From the NCBI GenBank assembly GCA_020444205.1, contig JAHLLJ010000021.1, positions 1 to 39,956 on the forward strand: a DNA stretch of 39,956 nt, in the 5' to 3' direction. The notes beneath the pieces are model-generated. The model ran no database searches. It was given only the letters and a program-made list of their open reading frames with translations, and was not told the DNA's origin. The stretch is from Deltaproteobacteria bacterium (GTDB lineage: Bacteria > Desulfobacterota > Desulfarculia > Desulfarculales > Desulfarculaceae). Of the stretch, positions 25,803 through 35,014 are shown piece by piece; position 1 is the stretch's first letter, and each line of letters starts with the position of its first letter. The translations under genes and the position numbers were made by a program.

Positions 25803-26138
25803 ATGTTTCGCATTTTTATAGGTATGCTGGGCATATTTGGGTTCAGCGTCATAATCACCGAAGTCATCAATGGCTTTCACCTGTTCAATTTCCGCATAAA
25901 AATACCTTTTGTTGCCATACCTGCTTTGCTCGTTTTCCTGTTCTATTTATTCACTGATAAGTTAATAAAGAAACAAGAGGAGAACCTCGGCACTAAAGAT
26001 TACAAAAAATTGATCCTATGTAGCAGGATATTCTTCTTATTGCTGTTCATGGCCCTATTGGTTTTTGTGCCTATTTTGTGGTGGGGCACAATCCAAAAAC
26101 TGGCAACCGTGGCCAACCAAGGCGGGATCGCTCATTAG
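25803..26138 (+). CDS. small membrane protein of unknown function
   Basis: A 111-residue protein with three predicted membrane helices (about residues 4-22, 34-51 and 72-93) separated by a short charged loop (DKLIKKQEENLGTKDYKK). Its DNA is noticeably AT-richer than the glycan genes on its left, which suggests separate acquisition. The ribosome site is weak. No family recognised, no partner gene beside it. Confidence 0.6.
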   Translation: MFRIFIGMLGIFGFSVIITEVINGFHLFNFRIKIPFVAIPALLVFLFYLFTDKLIKKQEENLGTKDYKKLILCSRIFFLLLFMALLVFVPILWWGTIQKLATVANQGGIAH

Positions 26139-26411
26139 ACTGGGCGCACCCCCACCCATGGCCAAGCCGTCCGTGGCCTATCCCGGCCCTAGCCTACCCG
26201 GCCAAGCCGCCTATTCTGTTCGGGGCCACCTAGCCGTCACTCAAGGGCTGCTCGCGGTGTCCATTTAACCAAAATAGATTAATTTGGGCCGAAAACTTGT
26301 AGCCGTTGCCAAGGCTGCCGCATACTAAAGCACAGGGCAATGGCTTTGTTCCTCTGTTTTAGAATTACCCGCAAATGCCTATGACCGTTGCCGGAATGGG
26401 AAATTATCGGC

Positions 26412-26490
26412 ATGGACCCAGGACAGCACCTTTCTATCGCGCTTGCGGTTCGCCCTGACCACCATGTTCCACATCATTTGGCCCCCGGCC
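26412..26490 (+). pseudogene. cydA (cytochrome bd oxidase subunit I) N-terminal scrap
   Basis: The sequence starts MDPGQH and, after a one-base shift, continues FLSRLRFALTTMFHIIWPP. This is the conserved start of CydA, where the first helix begins with an LSRLQFA-type motif and a FHI-type histidine segment. Only about 25 residues remain before the frame joins transketolase-like sequence. It cannot be functional. Confidence 0.6.
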
Positions 26491-26717
26491 CTCGCCACCC
26501 AGGCCAAGCTGCATCAGGAGGGCCTGGCCGTCTGAGTGGTGAGCCTGGGATGGCGCTCCTACCCGCGGCCCAGCCCCCTGGTGGAGGTCATAGGCGTGGA
26601 CACCTGCGGGGCCTCGGCGCTGGGGGCGAGGTGATGGAGCATTACGGGTTTAACCTGGACGAGGTTTGCCGCAAGGCGCGAGAACTGGTGGAACGGACAA
26701 GCCGGTTCAGCAAGTGA
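26491..26717 (+). pseudogene. tkt: transketolase C-terminal remnant
   Basis: Reading TQAKLHQEGLAV, a TGA stop (26533-26535), VVSLGWRSYP, then VEVIGVDTCGASALGA, a frameshift near 26628, and VMEHYGFNLDEVCRKARELV recovers the last 75 residues of a transketolase, including the family's IDTFGAS and VMEHYGF motifs. One nonsense mutation (probably CGA to TGA) and one indel are visible, and everything upstream is lost. The end lies ten bases before the HAD gene, so it was once the first or second gene of the same operon. Confidence 0.8.
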
Positions 26718-26726
26718 GGAGAGAAT

Positions 26727-27344
26727 ATGCCGGAGCCGCAAATAGACACCCTGCTGCTGGACATCGGGGGCGTGGTTCTCACCAACGGTTGGGACCGGCA
26801 TAGCCGCCGCAAGGCCGCCGAAAAATTCGGATTCGACCATGACGAGATGGACGAGCGGCACCACCTCACCTTTGACACCTACGAGGAAGGCAAGCTGACC
26901 CTGGACCAATACCTGGACCGGGTAGTGTTCCATCAAGAGCGGGCCTTTGGACGCGACGAGTTCAAGCAGTTCATGTACGCCCAGTCTCAAGCCAAGCAGG
27001 ACATGCTGGAGTTGGTGCGCGGGCTCAAAGAGCGCTACGGCCTGCACGTGGTGGCGGTGAGCAACGAGGGCCGCGAACTGACCGAGCACCGCATCGCTAC
27101 TTTTCATCTGCATGAGATTTTCGACTTTTTCGTTAGCTCCTGCTTTGTGCACTACCGCAAACCCGACGAGGACATGTATCGCCTGGCTCTGGATGGTGTG
27201 CAGAGCAAGGCCGAGGAATCCATCTACCTAGACGACCGTTTGATGTTCGTCCAGGTCGCCGAGGCCCTGGGCATACGCGGGCTGCACCACACCAGCTACG
27301 AAACCACTCGGGAGCGTCTGGCCGAACTGGGCCTCAAACTGTAA
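26727..27344 (+). CDS. HAD-family hydrolase
   Basis: A 205-residue haloacid-dehalogenase-like phosphatase. Motif I is LLLDIGGVVL (nucleophile Asp kept, second Asp replaced by Gly, as in the epoxide-hydrolase/YihX type), motif II is VSNEG, motif III the Lys in YRKPDEDMY, and motif IV YLDDR. The ribosome site GAGGAGA fixes the start. It sits between a dead transketolase and gnd, so a sugar-phosphate substrate is likely, as inference. The intact motifs suggest it is still active. Confidence 0.88.
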   Translation: MPEPQIDTLLLDIGGVVLTNGWDRHSRRKAAEKFGFDHDEMDERHHLTFDTYEEGKLTLDQYLDRVVFHQERAFGRDEFKQFMYAQSQAKQDMLELVRGLKERYGLHVVAVSNEGRELTEHRIATFHLHEIFDFFVSSCFVHYRKPDEDMYRLALDGVQSKAEESIYLDDRLMFVQVAEALGIRGLHHTSYETTRERLAELGLKL

Positions 27345-27353
27345 GGGGGGAAA

Positions 27354-28783
<1,430 letters not shown>

Positions 28784-28787
<4 letters not shown>

Positions 28788-28912
28788 GACCCTAGCAAAA
28801 ACCCGACCCCGCCTTTTTCTGCATCTCCGGCGCGGCGAACGACCTGGCCCAGCGCAAGCTGTTGCCTTTCTTTGCGGCCTGTTCCTGGGTAGCCGTTGGA
28901 TTAAACCGCTGA
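28784..28912 (+). pseudogene. zwf: zwf (glucose-6-phosphate dehydrogenase) N-terminal stub
   Basis: An ATG overlapping the gnd stop (ATGA) opens a frame reading M R P, stop (TAG), then QKPDPAFFCISGAANDLAQR and KLLPFF. Zwf enzymes begin with just this pattern: a short variable head, then a nucleotide-binding FGASGDLxxRKLxP motif. After about 30 residues the match ends, and the frame stops at 28912. The in-frame start overlap shows it was once co-translated with gnd. Confidence 0.75.
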
Positions 28913-28994
28913 ATAATCCAAAGGAAACCGCCAGGATATGCCAATCTCCAGCGCGCCGGTAGGTTACAATGAAAGAAAAAGAAAGGGAATCGCC

Positions 28995-29927
28995 ATGGCC
29001 GTTCATGAAACCCAATGGCCCAAGCTGCCTTTAGGTCAGTGGCAAGACACCTACCAGACGCTCCACCTTTGGAGCCAAATCGTGGGAAAGATTCGCTTGC
29101 GGCAGATGCCATGGATAAACCATTCCTGGCACGTACCCCTTTATGTAACCGCCAACGGCCTCACCACCTCCCTGGTTCCCCACGGCGCGCATGCTTTCCA
29201 AATCGATTTCGACTTTGTTGACCACAGGTTGTGGATCACCTCCACGGATGGGCAGCGTCTATCCTTTGACCTGCGGCCCATGTCGGTGGCCAGCTTTTAT
29301 CATCAAATCATGCAGGCCCTGGGCGAGATGGGCCTGGAGGTGCATATATTGCCCAGGCCGGTGGAGATACCCGATCCCATCCAGCCCTTTTACGAAGACG
29401 AGGAACATGCAGCTTATGACGCCGAGGCGGTCAATCGCTTTTGGCGGGCTTTGGTGCCCATAAGCGCCGTCTTCACCGAATTCCGATCCCGCTTTATAGG
29501 CAAGGTGAGCCCGGTGCATTTTTTTTGGGGCGCCTTTGACCTGGCCGTGACCCGCTTCTCGGGTCGCACCGCGCCCAAGCACCCTGGCGGAGCCCCCAAC
29601 TGCGCTGACTGGGTGATGGTGGAAGCCTACTCCCACGAGCTGGCCAGCGTGGGATTCTGGCCGGGCATGGGCTTGGGCCAAGCCGCTTTCTATGCCTACG
29701 CCTACCCCGAGCCGGAGGGTTTCAGCGGGCACAGCGTGTTGCCGGACGCGGCTTACTACAACCAGGACCTAGGTGAGTACATCCTGCCTTATGAGGCGGT
29801 GAGAACCGCCAAGGAGCCCGAGGCCGAGCTCATGCAATTCCTGCAAAGCACCTATGAGGCCGCCGCCGACCTGGCCAACTGGGACCGCAAGGCCTTGGAG
29901 CGTGTGGGGAGCATTGGCAAGGCATGA
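28995..29927 (+). CDS. DUF5996 family protein
   Basis: A 310-residue protein that I match to the DUF5996 family from WPKLPLGQWQDTYQTLHLWSQIVGKIRL near the start, the NHSWHVPLYVTANGL segment, and FFWGAFDLAVTRFSGR with the Pro/His-rich acceptor APKHPGGAP. The family has no known function; its conserved His, Trp and Asp residues suggest an enzyme. The ATG at 28995 has AAAGGGA upstream; an earlier in-frame ATG at 28938 lies in the zwf debris. No clear tie to neighbours. Confidence 0.82.
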   Translation: MAVHETQWPKLPLGQWQDTYQTLHLWSQIVGKIRLRQMPWINHSWHVPLYVTANGLTTSLVPHGAHAFQIDFDFVDHRLWITSTDGQRLSFDLRPMSVASFYHQIMQALGEMGLEVHILPRPVEIPDPIQPFYEDEEHAAYDAEAVNRFWRALVPISAVFTEFRSRFIGKVSPVHFFWGAFDLAVTRFSGRTAPKHPGGAPNCADWVMVEAYSHELASVGFWPGMGLGQAAFYAYAYPEPEGFSGHSVLPDAAYYNQDLGEYILPYEAVRTAKEPEAELMQFLQSTYEAAADLANWDRKALERVGSIGKA

Positions 29928-29980
29928 TCTGTCCGGGGCGATGTCCCGGGGAATGTAGACACCTACCACGGGGAGGAGCC

Positions 29981-30598
29981 ATGTTCCCACGTCTATTTTC
30001 CGTTACCCTTTTCCTCGCCCTGCTGCTGGCGGTTAGCACAACCCTGGCGGCCAAAACCGACAATCCCGCCATGTCGGCCCTGAAGCAAGCGCAAGGCAAT
30101 TTGGAGCAAGGCAAGGCCATGGAGGCCTACAAGGCCACCGACCGGGCCATGTTTTACCTGTGGGACCAGGTTCCTTTCACCTTAGGGGTCGCGGTTTTAA
30201 CCAAGGGTCCCAACGAAGGCTACGGTTTGTTCACCCCCCGCCAGGGAAACGTCTACCATGAAGGGCAAACCCTATACGTCTACCTTGAACCAATGGGCCA
30301 ACGGATCAAACGGATCAGGGATGGATTGTTCGCCTTTTCCCTGAGCATGGACGTAGCCCTCCTGAAGCCGGACGGCACCATTTTATGGGGCAAGGACAAG
30401 TTTCAGGAATGGAAGTTCACCAGCCGCAGGCCCAATCGTGAATTCTTCATCAACCTTCGGCTGAAGCTTAGAAACGTGCCAGATGGCCAGTACCTTCTCT
30501 CTCTGCGGGTGCACGACCGTCTTTCCGGCCGAATAGCCGGCCGCCAGCTCAAGGTGGCCTTCAAAAAAGGGGCCGCGACCGGCGCATCAAAGCCATAG
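29981..30598 (+). CDS. exported protein of unknown function
   Basis: A 205-residue protein with a signal peptide (FSVTLFLALLLAVSTTLAA) and a mature domain with beta-rich segments: YVYLEPMGQRIKRIRDGLFAFSLSMDV, DGTILWGKDKFQEWKF and PDGQYLLSLRVHDRLSGR. The last part resembles the beta-sandwich seen in proteins that bind or display ligands, but I do not recognise a family. GGGGAGG lies close before the ATG. About 290 bases without a gene follow it, where base composition changes to the AT-richer accessory zone. Confidence 0.72.
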   Translation: MFPRLFSVTLFLALLLAVSTTLAAKTDNPAMSALKQAQGNLEQGKAMEAYKATDRAMFYLWDQVPFTLGVAVLTKGPNEGYGLFTPRQGNVYHEGQTLYVYLEPMGQRIKRIRDGLFAFSLSMDVALLKPDGTILWGKDKFQEWKFTSRRPNREFFINLRLKLRNVPDGQYLLSLRVHDRLSGRIAGRQLKVAFKKGAATGASKP

Positions 30599-30891
30599 GA
30601 CGAGCCGCGGCCTGGGTTGGGGGCCGGAGGTTGTCGGGTCAAACAACCAAATTTTTTATTTCAGACCTCTTTGCCTGAGGAGAGAGTCGCCTCTCGCGAT
30701 CACCCTATGTATCTGTTCGGGGGTAGATCACTATCGCGCGGGCCGCTTGATTTGGGCTAATCTCATCAGATAGAAAAACAATCTGTTATGCTTACATTAA
30801 AGGAAAAATAATAGTTTAAGCTGTGGGGATCTTTGATGCTTTGTTTAACAAAAAGTAAGTTTCCGACCCCTCTGCTTGTAGGACCAAATCG

Positions 30892-31623
30892 TTGAACATC
30901 CATGTGTTCGGCAACCAAGGGCAGAGTGTGCTCTATCAACAATTCTTCCGGACGTCTTTACGCGACGATTGGAACATTATCTACCACGAGTTACAGACCA
31001 AGGCGGCCGCTGATTTTGCCACTCAATCCTTCAAGCGGATTATCCACGAGAAGGTTTCACGGCTGGTCACTGAAATCCTGAGCAGCGAAGACCCGGAGGG
31101 CGCGTTTCTCCTGAGTGACATTGATATACAGTTCTTCGGGCGATGCGAACCCGTGGTGCGTCAAAGACTCGTGGACCATGACATTGTGTTCCAAAAGGAA
31201 GACGCGCTCAGTCCTGAGGTGAACACGGGCTTCATTGCGATGCGGCCAACCTCGCAAGTGAAAGATTTGTGGTCCGAGGTGGAACGTCGCCTCGCCCAGT
31301 GTCTGGAAGACCCCGAGTTCGTGAACGAACAACAGATCGTCAATATGCTGTTGCCAACGCGCACCTCTCTCAAATGGTCTACTTTTCCCGATGAGATCTG
31401 GGCCTGGAGCAACTCCAAAATCCACCTGAACTCTGAAAACTTCCCCAATATCCTGCTTCATCATGCCAACTGCACAGCTCCGGGAGAAAACAAGACGAGC
31501 CTTGAACTGAAAGTCGAACAGATGAATCTGGTCAAGCAGAGGTATGAGCAGTGGAGCGACACGGTCCTATCTCGCGCGCGTCGGCTGGGGATTCGGTTGC
31601 TCTCCAGACGACACCTCAAGTGA
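30892..31623 (+). CDS. nucleotide-diphospho-sugar transferase (PF03407-like)
   Basis: A 243-residue protein whose centre matches PF03407-type GT-A transferases: a DxD site in FLLSDIDIQFFG (D76, D78), QKEDALSPEVNTGFIAMRPTS and the EQQIVNMLL segment. These enzymes transfer sugars to glycans or glycoproteins. The TTG start at 30892 has AGGA eight bases upstream; no better start is visible. It stands alone at the left border of the repeat-rich zone, and its codon use differs from the GC-rich genes on its left, so transfer is likely. Confidence 0.72.
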   Translation: MNIHVFGNQGQSVLYQQFFRTSLRDDWNIIYHELQTKAAADFATQSFKRIIHEKVSRLVTEILSSEDPEGAFLLSDIDIQFFGRCEPVVRQRLVDHDIVFQKEDALSPEVNTGFIAMRPTSQVKDLWSEVERRLAQCLEDPEFVNEQQIVNMLLPTRTSLKWSTFPDEIWAWSNSKIHLNSENFPNILLHHANCTAPGENKTSLELKVEQMNLVKQRYEQWSDTVLSRARRLGIRLLSRRHLK

Positions 31624-31746
31624 ACAGCCCCGGTCTTTCCATAGGCTCTTTTGTTTGAGTCAGGCCGCCATGGCCAATCCCGAATCCCGCGGGAAGCTCT
31701 CGGGTAGCTGACCGCTTAATTTCCCGACAAAATTTCCTTGATAGCC

Positions 31747-31824
31747 TCTAACTCACCACCTACTTCGCCAAAACAGGGCCCAGCCCCAAGGCTGAACCCC
31801 GCCAAAATACTGTGGCGGCCCCAA
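31747..31824 (-). repeat. tRNA-tail/terminator repeat, copy 1
   Basis: First of four same-orientation copies. Read on the minus strand it has a degenerate tRNA-like 3' end (TTGGGGCCGCCA at 31813-31824), then a terminator hairpin and a GGTGAAGTAGG-like tail (here GGCGAAGTAGG). It is the most diverged copy. It lies left of the PF04909 amidohydrolase. Confidence 0.7.
31769..31800 (-). terminator. terminator hairpin in repeat copy 1
   Basis: Minus strand stem GGGGTTCAGCC / GGCTGGGCCCT with loop TTGG, then TTTTGG. It pairs through G-U wobbles only as minus-strand RNA. Confidence 0.55.
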
Positions 31825-31885
31825 GGGGCGAAGGGTGTGGGTCGCTTCGGCGGTGGGCTCGGACAGGGGGTAACATGTTAGTTCA

Positions 31886-31894
31886 TGTTATAAT
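31886..31894 (+). promoter_or_regulatory. extended -10 promoter for the PF04909 amidohydrolase
   Basis: A perfect extended -10, TGTTATAAT, ends 37 bases before the TTG start. No -35 is seen. The palindrome TAACATGTTA and a direct repeat CATGTTA-gtt-CATGTTA (31874-31890) overlap it and could be an operator. Confidence 0.5.
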
Positions 31895-31931
31895 TGAATA
31901 AATTTTAAGAAATTGAGCCGAGGAGGCGAAC

Positions 31932-32810
31932 TTGATTGACTGCCACATGCATCTGCATGAATCCATGGTTTCCTTGCCAGGGATTGTTGCCAGCATGGAC
32001 AAGTTCGGAATTCAGCGCACAGCCCTTATACCCAGATTGAATCCTCCCATATATGCAATGCCTCTATTACTCAGGATGACAACGCCTCTGCTTCGTAAGA
32101 TTCTATATTCAGATGGAGGATGGCTACATGGGTTGGCGTTGAAGATGTATGAAAGCTGGTCCCGCGACGACGGAACCGTTCTAATCGGTTTAAAGCGATA
32201 TAAAATTATCGCGGCTCCCGACAACACTGAGGTCACATCGGCCTTAAAACATTATCCAGACCGCTTTTGGGGTTGGATTTTCGTTAATCCACGTTGTTCG
32301 ACTGACCCATTGGCTGAAATAGAAAAATACTGTCATGTGCCAGGAATGATCGGGGTGAAGGCTCATCCTTATTGGCATAATTATCCGATACAAGAACTTA
32401 TAAAAACGGCGGAATTGTGTACGGAAAATAATTTACCCATGCTCATTCATCTGGGTGTGAAGCAGCATGGTGACTATAATTTTTTGCCGAGCATGTTTCC
32501 CAAGCTAAAAGTGATTTATGCCCATGCCGGGGTGCCTTATGGCCACAGTGTCTGTGAACTTGCCGGAGAAATGAAAAATGTCTTTATCGATCTATCCTCA
32601 CCAGCCTATATGGATATTAAAACGGCCCACCGCGCCATAGCAAAAGCCGGTGCGAATAAGTGCCTATTCGGTTCTGACGGACCTTACCTCAATACCTCGG
32701 GCGACCGTTACGATTACGGCCCGATTACCAGTATCGTAAAAGCTTTGGATCTGTCCGAGGATGATCGCGCAAGAATTGAGCGCTTGAATTTCATCGATAT
32801 TTTACAATAA
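31932..32810 (+). CDS. amidohydrolase-2 (PF04909) family protein
   Basis: A 292-residue TIM-barrel metal-dependent hydrolase or decarboxylase of the Amidohydro_2 group. Metal ligands: HxH in DCHMHLHE (H5, H7), Lys-bearing IGVKAHPYW, LIHLGVK, YAHAGVPYG and the catalytic Asp in LFGSDGPY. Related enzymes decarboxylate aromatic or tetracyclic acids or hydrolyse small cyclic amides; substrate unknown. The TTG start at 31932 has a perfect AGGAGG five bases upstream. It is the sole gene between repeat copies 1 and 2, with lower GC than the chromosome to the left, and has its own promoter. Confidence 0.85.
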   Translation: MIDCHMHLHESMVSLPGIVASMDKFGIQRTALIPRLNPPIYAMPLLLRMTTPLLRKILYSDGGWLHGLALKMYESWSRDDGTVLIGLKRYKIIAAPDNTEVTSALKHYPDRFWGWIFVNPRCSTDPLAEIEKYCHVPGMIGVKAHPYWHNYPIQELIKTAELCTENNLPMLIHLGVKQHGDYNFLPSMFPKLKVIYAHAGVPYGHSVCELAGEMKNVFIDLSSPAYMDIKTAHRAIAKAGANKCLFGSDGPYLNTSGDRYDYGPITSIVKALDLSEDDRARIERLNFIDILQ

Positions 32811-32921
32811 AAATACAGCATCGTCGTACAGGTAATGCTAAGCGACTTCATCCTGCACACGGCTACGTCGAAATAGTAAGTCCGTCGAGTGCTTCCAGCC
32901 GGAAGCCAAGCCGTCAAATTC

Positions 32922-33027
32922 AATCTACTTCACCAAAACAAAACGGGGCCCAGCCAAATGGCTGAACCCCTCAAAAATGCTATGGCATCCCCAAAGTGAC
33001 CGCTCAAGAACACCTTGTTGCGATAAG
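32922..33027 (-). repeat. tRNA-tail/terminator repeat, copy 2, with extra arm
   Basis: Minus strand: tRNA-like end TTGGGGATGCCA (32983-32994), then the terminator hairpin and GGTGAAGTAG tail. It shares a further 33 bases (32995-33027) with copy 3 only. These lie on the side where the tRNA body would be, so they probably come from related elements. Confidence 0.75.
32933..32970 (-). terminator. terminator hairpin in repeat copy 2
   Basis: Minus strand stem GGGGTTCAGCC / GGCTGGGCCCC, loop ATTT, followed by GTTTTGTTTT. Confidence 0.7.
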
Positions 33028-33079
33028 CAGTTCTAGGGGCTTGCTAAATCAGTCGAGGCCTCTCGAGGACCAGGCAAGC

Positions 33080-33235
33080 CTACCACTCAATACCTGGCCA
33101 CGGGAAGGGCATGGGGTCCCAGATTGTCCAGGTGGACCCGGTGCCTACATCGCCCTGGTTTTTTCCGCCTGAAGCGAAGGCCAAAGAACCAAACAGGAAC
33201 AGGATAACCAGCGTCATCACGATGATTTTTTTCAT
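33080..33235 (-). CDS. 51-residue secreted Trp/Pro-rich peptide
   Basis: A short gene encoding a classic signal peptide (MKKIIVMTLVILFLFGSLAF, cleavage likely after AFA) and a 30-residue mature part. That part has a Gly-rich stretch (SGGKNQGDVGTGS) and ends in TWTIWDPMPFPWPGIEW, with four tryptophans, four prolines and Trp as last residue. There is no cysteine. The ribosome site is weak (GCGAG). The -10 TATAAT at 33295-33290 lies about 55 bases upstream. It is the only gene between repeat copies 2 and 3. A role as a secreted signal, toxin or binding peptide is open; I know no family. Confidence 0.6.
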   Translation of the reverse strand: MKKIIVMTLVILFLFGSLAFASGGKNQGDVGTGSTWTIWDPMPFPWPGIEW

Positions 33236-33289
33236 AACTCAACTCGCTTCGAAGGGTTAAAGCAGACGCCATAGGTATGGTATATGTCT

Positions 33290-33295
33290 ATTATA
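33290..33295 (-). promoter_or_regulatory. -10 box for the 51-residue peptide gene
   Basis: TATAAT on the minus strand in an AT-rich stretch; -35 is not clear. A partial Fur-like sequence (TTGATAATCATTTA) lies where the -35 would be, around 33308-33321. Confidence 0.35.
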
Positions 33296-33433
33296 TTAAA
33301 CGGTTTTATTGATAATCATTTAAAAATAATATTCACCTATAGTCAATGGTTATTTGTTACCGCCTTGGTAGGTCTTTGGGGAAAGATATCGGCGCCTATT
33401 GCCACTTACCGCCTTCCCGGCACACTCACCAAA

Positions 33434-33546
33434 TCTACTTCGCCACCTACTTCAGCAAAAAAACGGGGACCAGCCAAATGGCTGAACCCCGCAAAATACT
33501 ATGGCGTCCCCAAAGTAACCGCTACAGGACACCCTGGTGCGATAAG
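33434..33546 (-). repeat. tRNA-tail/terminator repeat, copy 3, with extra arm
   Basis: Minus strand: tRNA-like end TTGGGGACGCCA (33502-33513), then a hairpin with one U-U mismatch and seven Ts, then a tail with two CTACTTC-type units on the plus strand. It shares the extra arm of copy 2 (23 of the last 28 positions match). Confidence 0.75.
33457..33491 (-). terminator. terminator hairpin in repeat copy 3
   Basis: Minus strand stem CGGGGTTCAGCC / GGCTGGTCCCCG, loop ATTT, followed by TTTTTTTG. Confidence 0.7.
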
Positions 33547-33560
33547 GGGAAAACCCCTTA
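33543..33560. repeat. perfect 7-bp hairpin next to repeat copy 3
   Basis: TAAGGGG, loop AAAA, CCCCTTA. It directly joins the end of the copy 3 arm and may be part of an integrase-arm site or leader of the next gene; no T tract follows. Confidence 0.5.
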
Positions 33561-33648
33561 CGGAGTTTTCAGGGAAAAGCTACAATAGGCATTATCAATG
33601 CGTGGCGGTGTCTGAGTCCTCATATAAATTCTTACAAAGGGGATAACC

Positions 33649-33936
33649 GTGAAGAAGCTAGTTTGCATCGCACTGGTGCTGTCTTTTGTGTTCGCAGCTC
33701 TGCCGGTAATGGCTGGGGACCAAGGAAGATACGTGATTGTGCGGCCTACCGATTCAAAGGTCCCAGGGCTTTTGATTGACTCACAAACAGGCAAGGCTTG
33801 GGCGGTAGTGGTGAATACCAACTGGAAAGAAAACAAAGCACCTCAAATCTATATGATGCCAATTCCCTACGATACGAGGCCTAAAGCTAATCTTGGCGAC
33901 GTAAGAGGCTTCAAGTACACACCCGGCCAAAACTAA
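33649..33936 (+). CDS. small secreted protein of unknown function
   Basis: A 95-residue protein with signal peptide KKLVCIALVLSFVFAALPVMA and a mature part with the strand pattern GRYVIVRPTD, GLLIDSQTGKAWAVV, PQIYMMPIP. The LIDSQTGKAW motif is like single-blade or beta-sheet secreted domains in which a D-x-x-T-G-K-x-W turn is conserved. The GTG start has AAAGGGG seven bases upstream. First gene to the right of repeat copy 3. No known family assigned. Confidence 0.7.
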   Translation: MKKLVCIALVLSFVFAALPVMAGDQGRYVIVRPTDSKVPGLLIDSQTGKAWAVVVNTNWKENKAPQIYMMPIPYDTRPKANLGDVRGFKYTPGQN

Positions 33937-34090
33937 AAGATTCACCACGCGTGTCCGGTTAGGGTTGGGTGGTAAGGGCAACCGTTTAGATGTCCTAGTC
34001 ACTAATTGCGTTTACAGATTGGCCTTCCGGCAGATGGTCTAGGTTGTAACTTGTCTACCCTCACTTGATGTTTAGACCATATATATTTTC

Positions 34091-34996
34091 TCAATGCTTG
34101 GTGCCTCCAACAACCAAGCCGCGGGCACGCTGGCAGGCCGTGCGGGGGTTGTCCTTTATCAAATCCATTAATGCGGCAACCTCCTTAGAGTTGGCTTGGC
34201 GGCTTGCCTTTAACTGCTCCAGCCAGGCGGCCTCCAGCTTTTTCAAGGAAAGCCCGTAAACTTCCTGCCAAGCGCGCCCACCGTCCCGTGCCAGGCGGCA
34301 AAGCCTTTTCATTCTATTTATGCCGTGGGTTTTAATCAGGTACTCCCCGAATGATCCTGATTCCACGTAAGCTGCATGTTGCCTGGCTCGGTCAGAGACA
34401 AAGGGCTTCTGGCCTCTGAACTCCATCCCCCAGTCGCCGTGATCCGGGCCCAAACTGGTCAAGGGAATATAAGAGCCTAGGCTGATAAGGGCTTGCACCC
34501 ATAGATCGTTATTATGCCCGCACATGGGAAAGGATTTGCGGCTGCCGAACCGGTTTTCGGAATATATGCCCATCATATTGCGGATCAGCTTGTCCCGGCT
34601 GGGGAAAACGGCGTGGGTCAGTTTGTGCGCCAGGCCATAGGGCTGCCCCTGGGCTCCGAAGACTCGCACAATACGCACTCGGCGCCCTTCGTCCTGCGAC
34701 CAAAAGAAAATCGAGGTACGGGTGGTATCGTTTAAAGGGCGGCGGAACTCCAGCTTTATCTTGCCGAACCGTTCTACCTTGGCACTGATTTGCCATGTTT
34801 GCAGTATCTGCTCTAGAGTCTGCTCTGCCTGGCCGGCCAATTCCTGCAATCGCGCAGAAGACACTACACTGGGTGCCCCGCTGACTGTTAGATGTTGGGT
34901 CTGAACAACCTGGCTTGTTTCACTTGCGACAGCGCCAGAGGTGATCAACAACATGGCTGCAAGTGCAGCCACCTCGGCCTTTAATCTGATTCGCAT
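34091..34996 (-). CDS. exported peptidase-MA-like protein with altered zinc motif
   Basis: A 301-residue exported protein (signal ending GAVASE). The build resembles gluzincin/peptidase-MA-like proteins: a hydrophobic strand, then GLAHKLTHAVF where the family has HExxH, and later SGSFGEYLIKTHG, the usual downstream helix with the third-ligand region. The catalytic Glu of HExxH is Lys here (HKLTH, residues 124-128), so the protein is probably not a working peptidase, though both His ligands remain. ATG at 34996 is chosen over GTG at 35002 because AGGGGG lies six bases before it. Convergent with the small secreted protein. Confidence 0.68.
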   Translation of the reverse strand: MRIRLKAEVAALAAMLLITSGAVASETSQVVQTQHLTVSGAPSVVSSARLQELAGQAEQTLEQILQTWQISAKVERFGKIKLEFRRPLNDTTRTSIFFWSQDEGRRVRIVRVFGAQGQPYGLAHKLTHAVFPSRDKLIRNMMGIYSENRFGSRKSFPMCGHNNDLWVQALISLGSYIPLTSLGPDHGDWGMEFRGQKPFVSDRARQHAAYVESGSFGEYLIKTHGINRMKRLCRLARDGGRAWQEVYGLSLKKLEAAWLEQLKASRQANSKEVAALMDLIKDNPRTACQRARGLVVGGTKH

Positions 34997-35014
34997 GAGC
35001 ACCCCCTGTTATTA

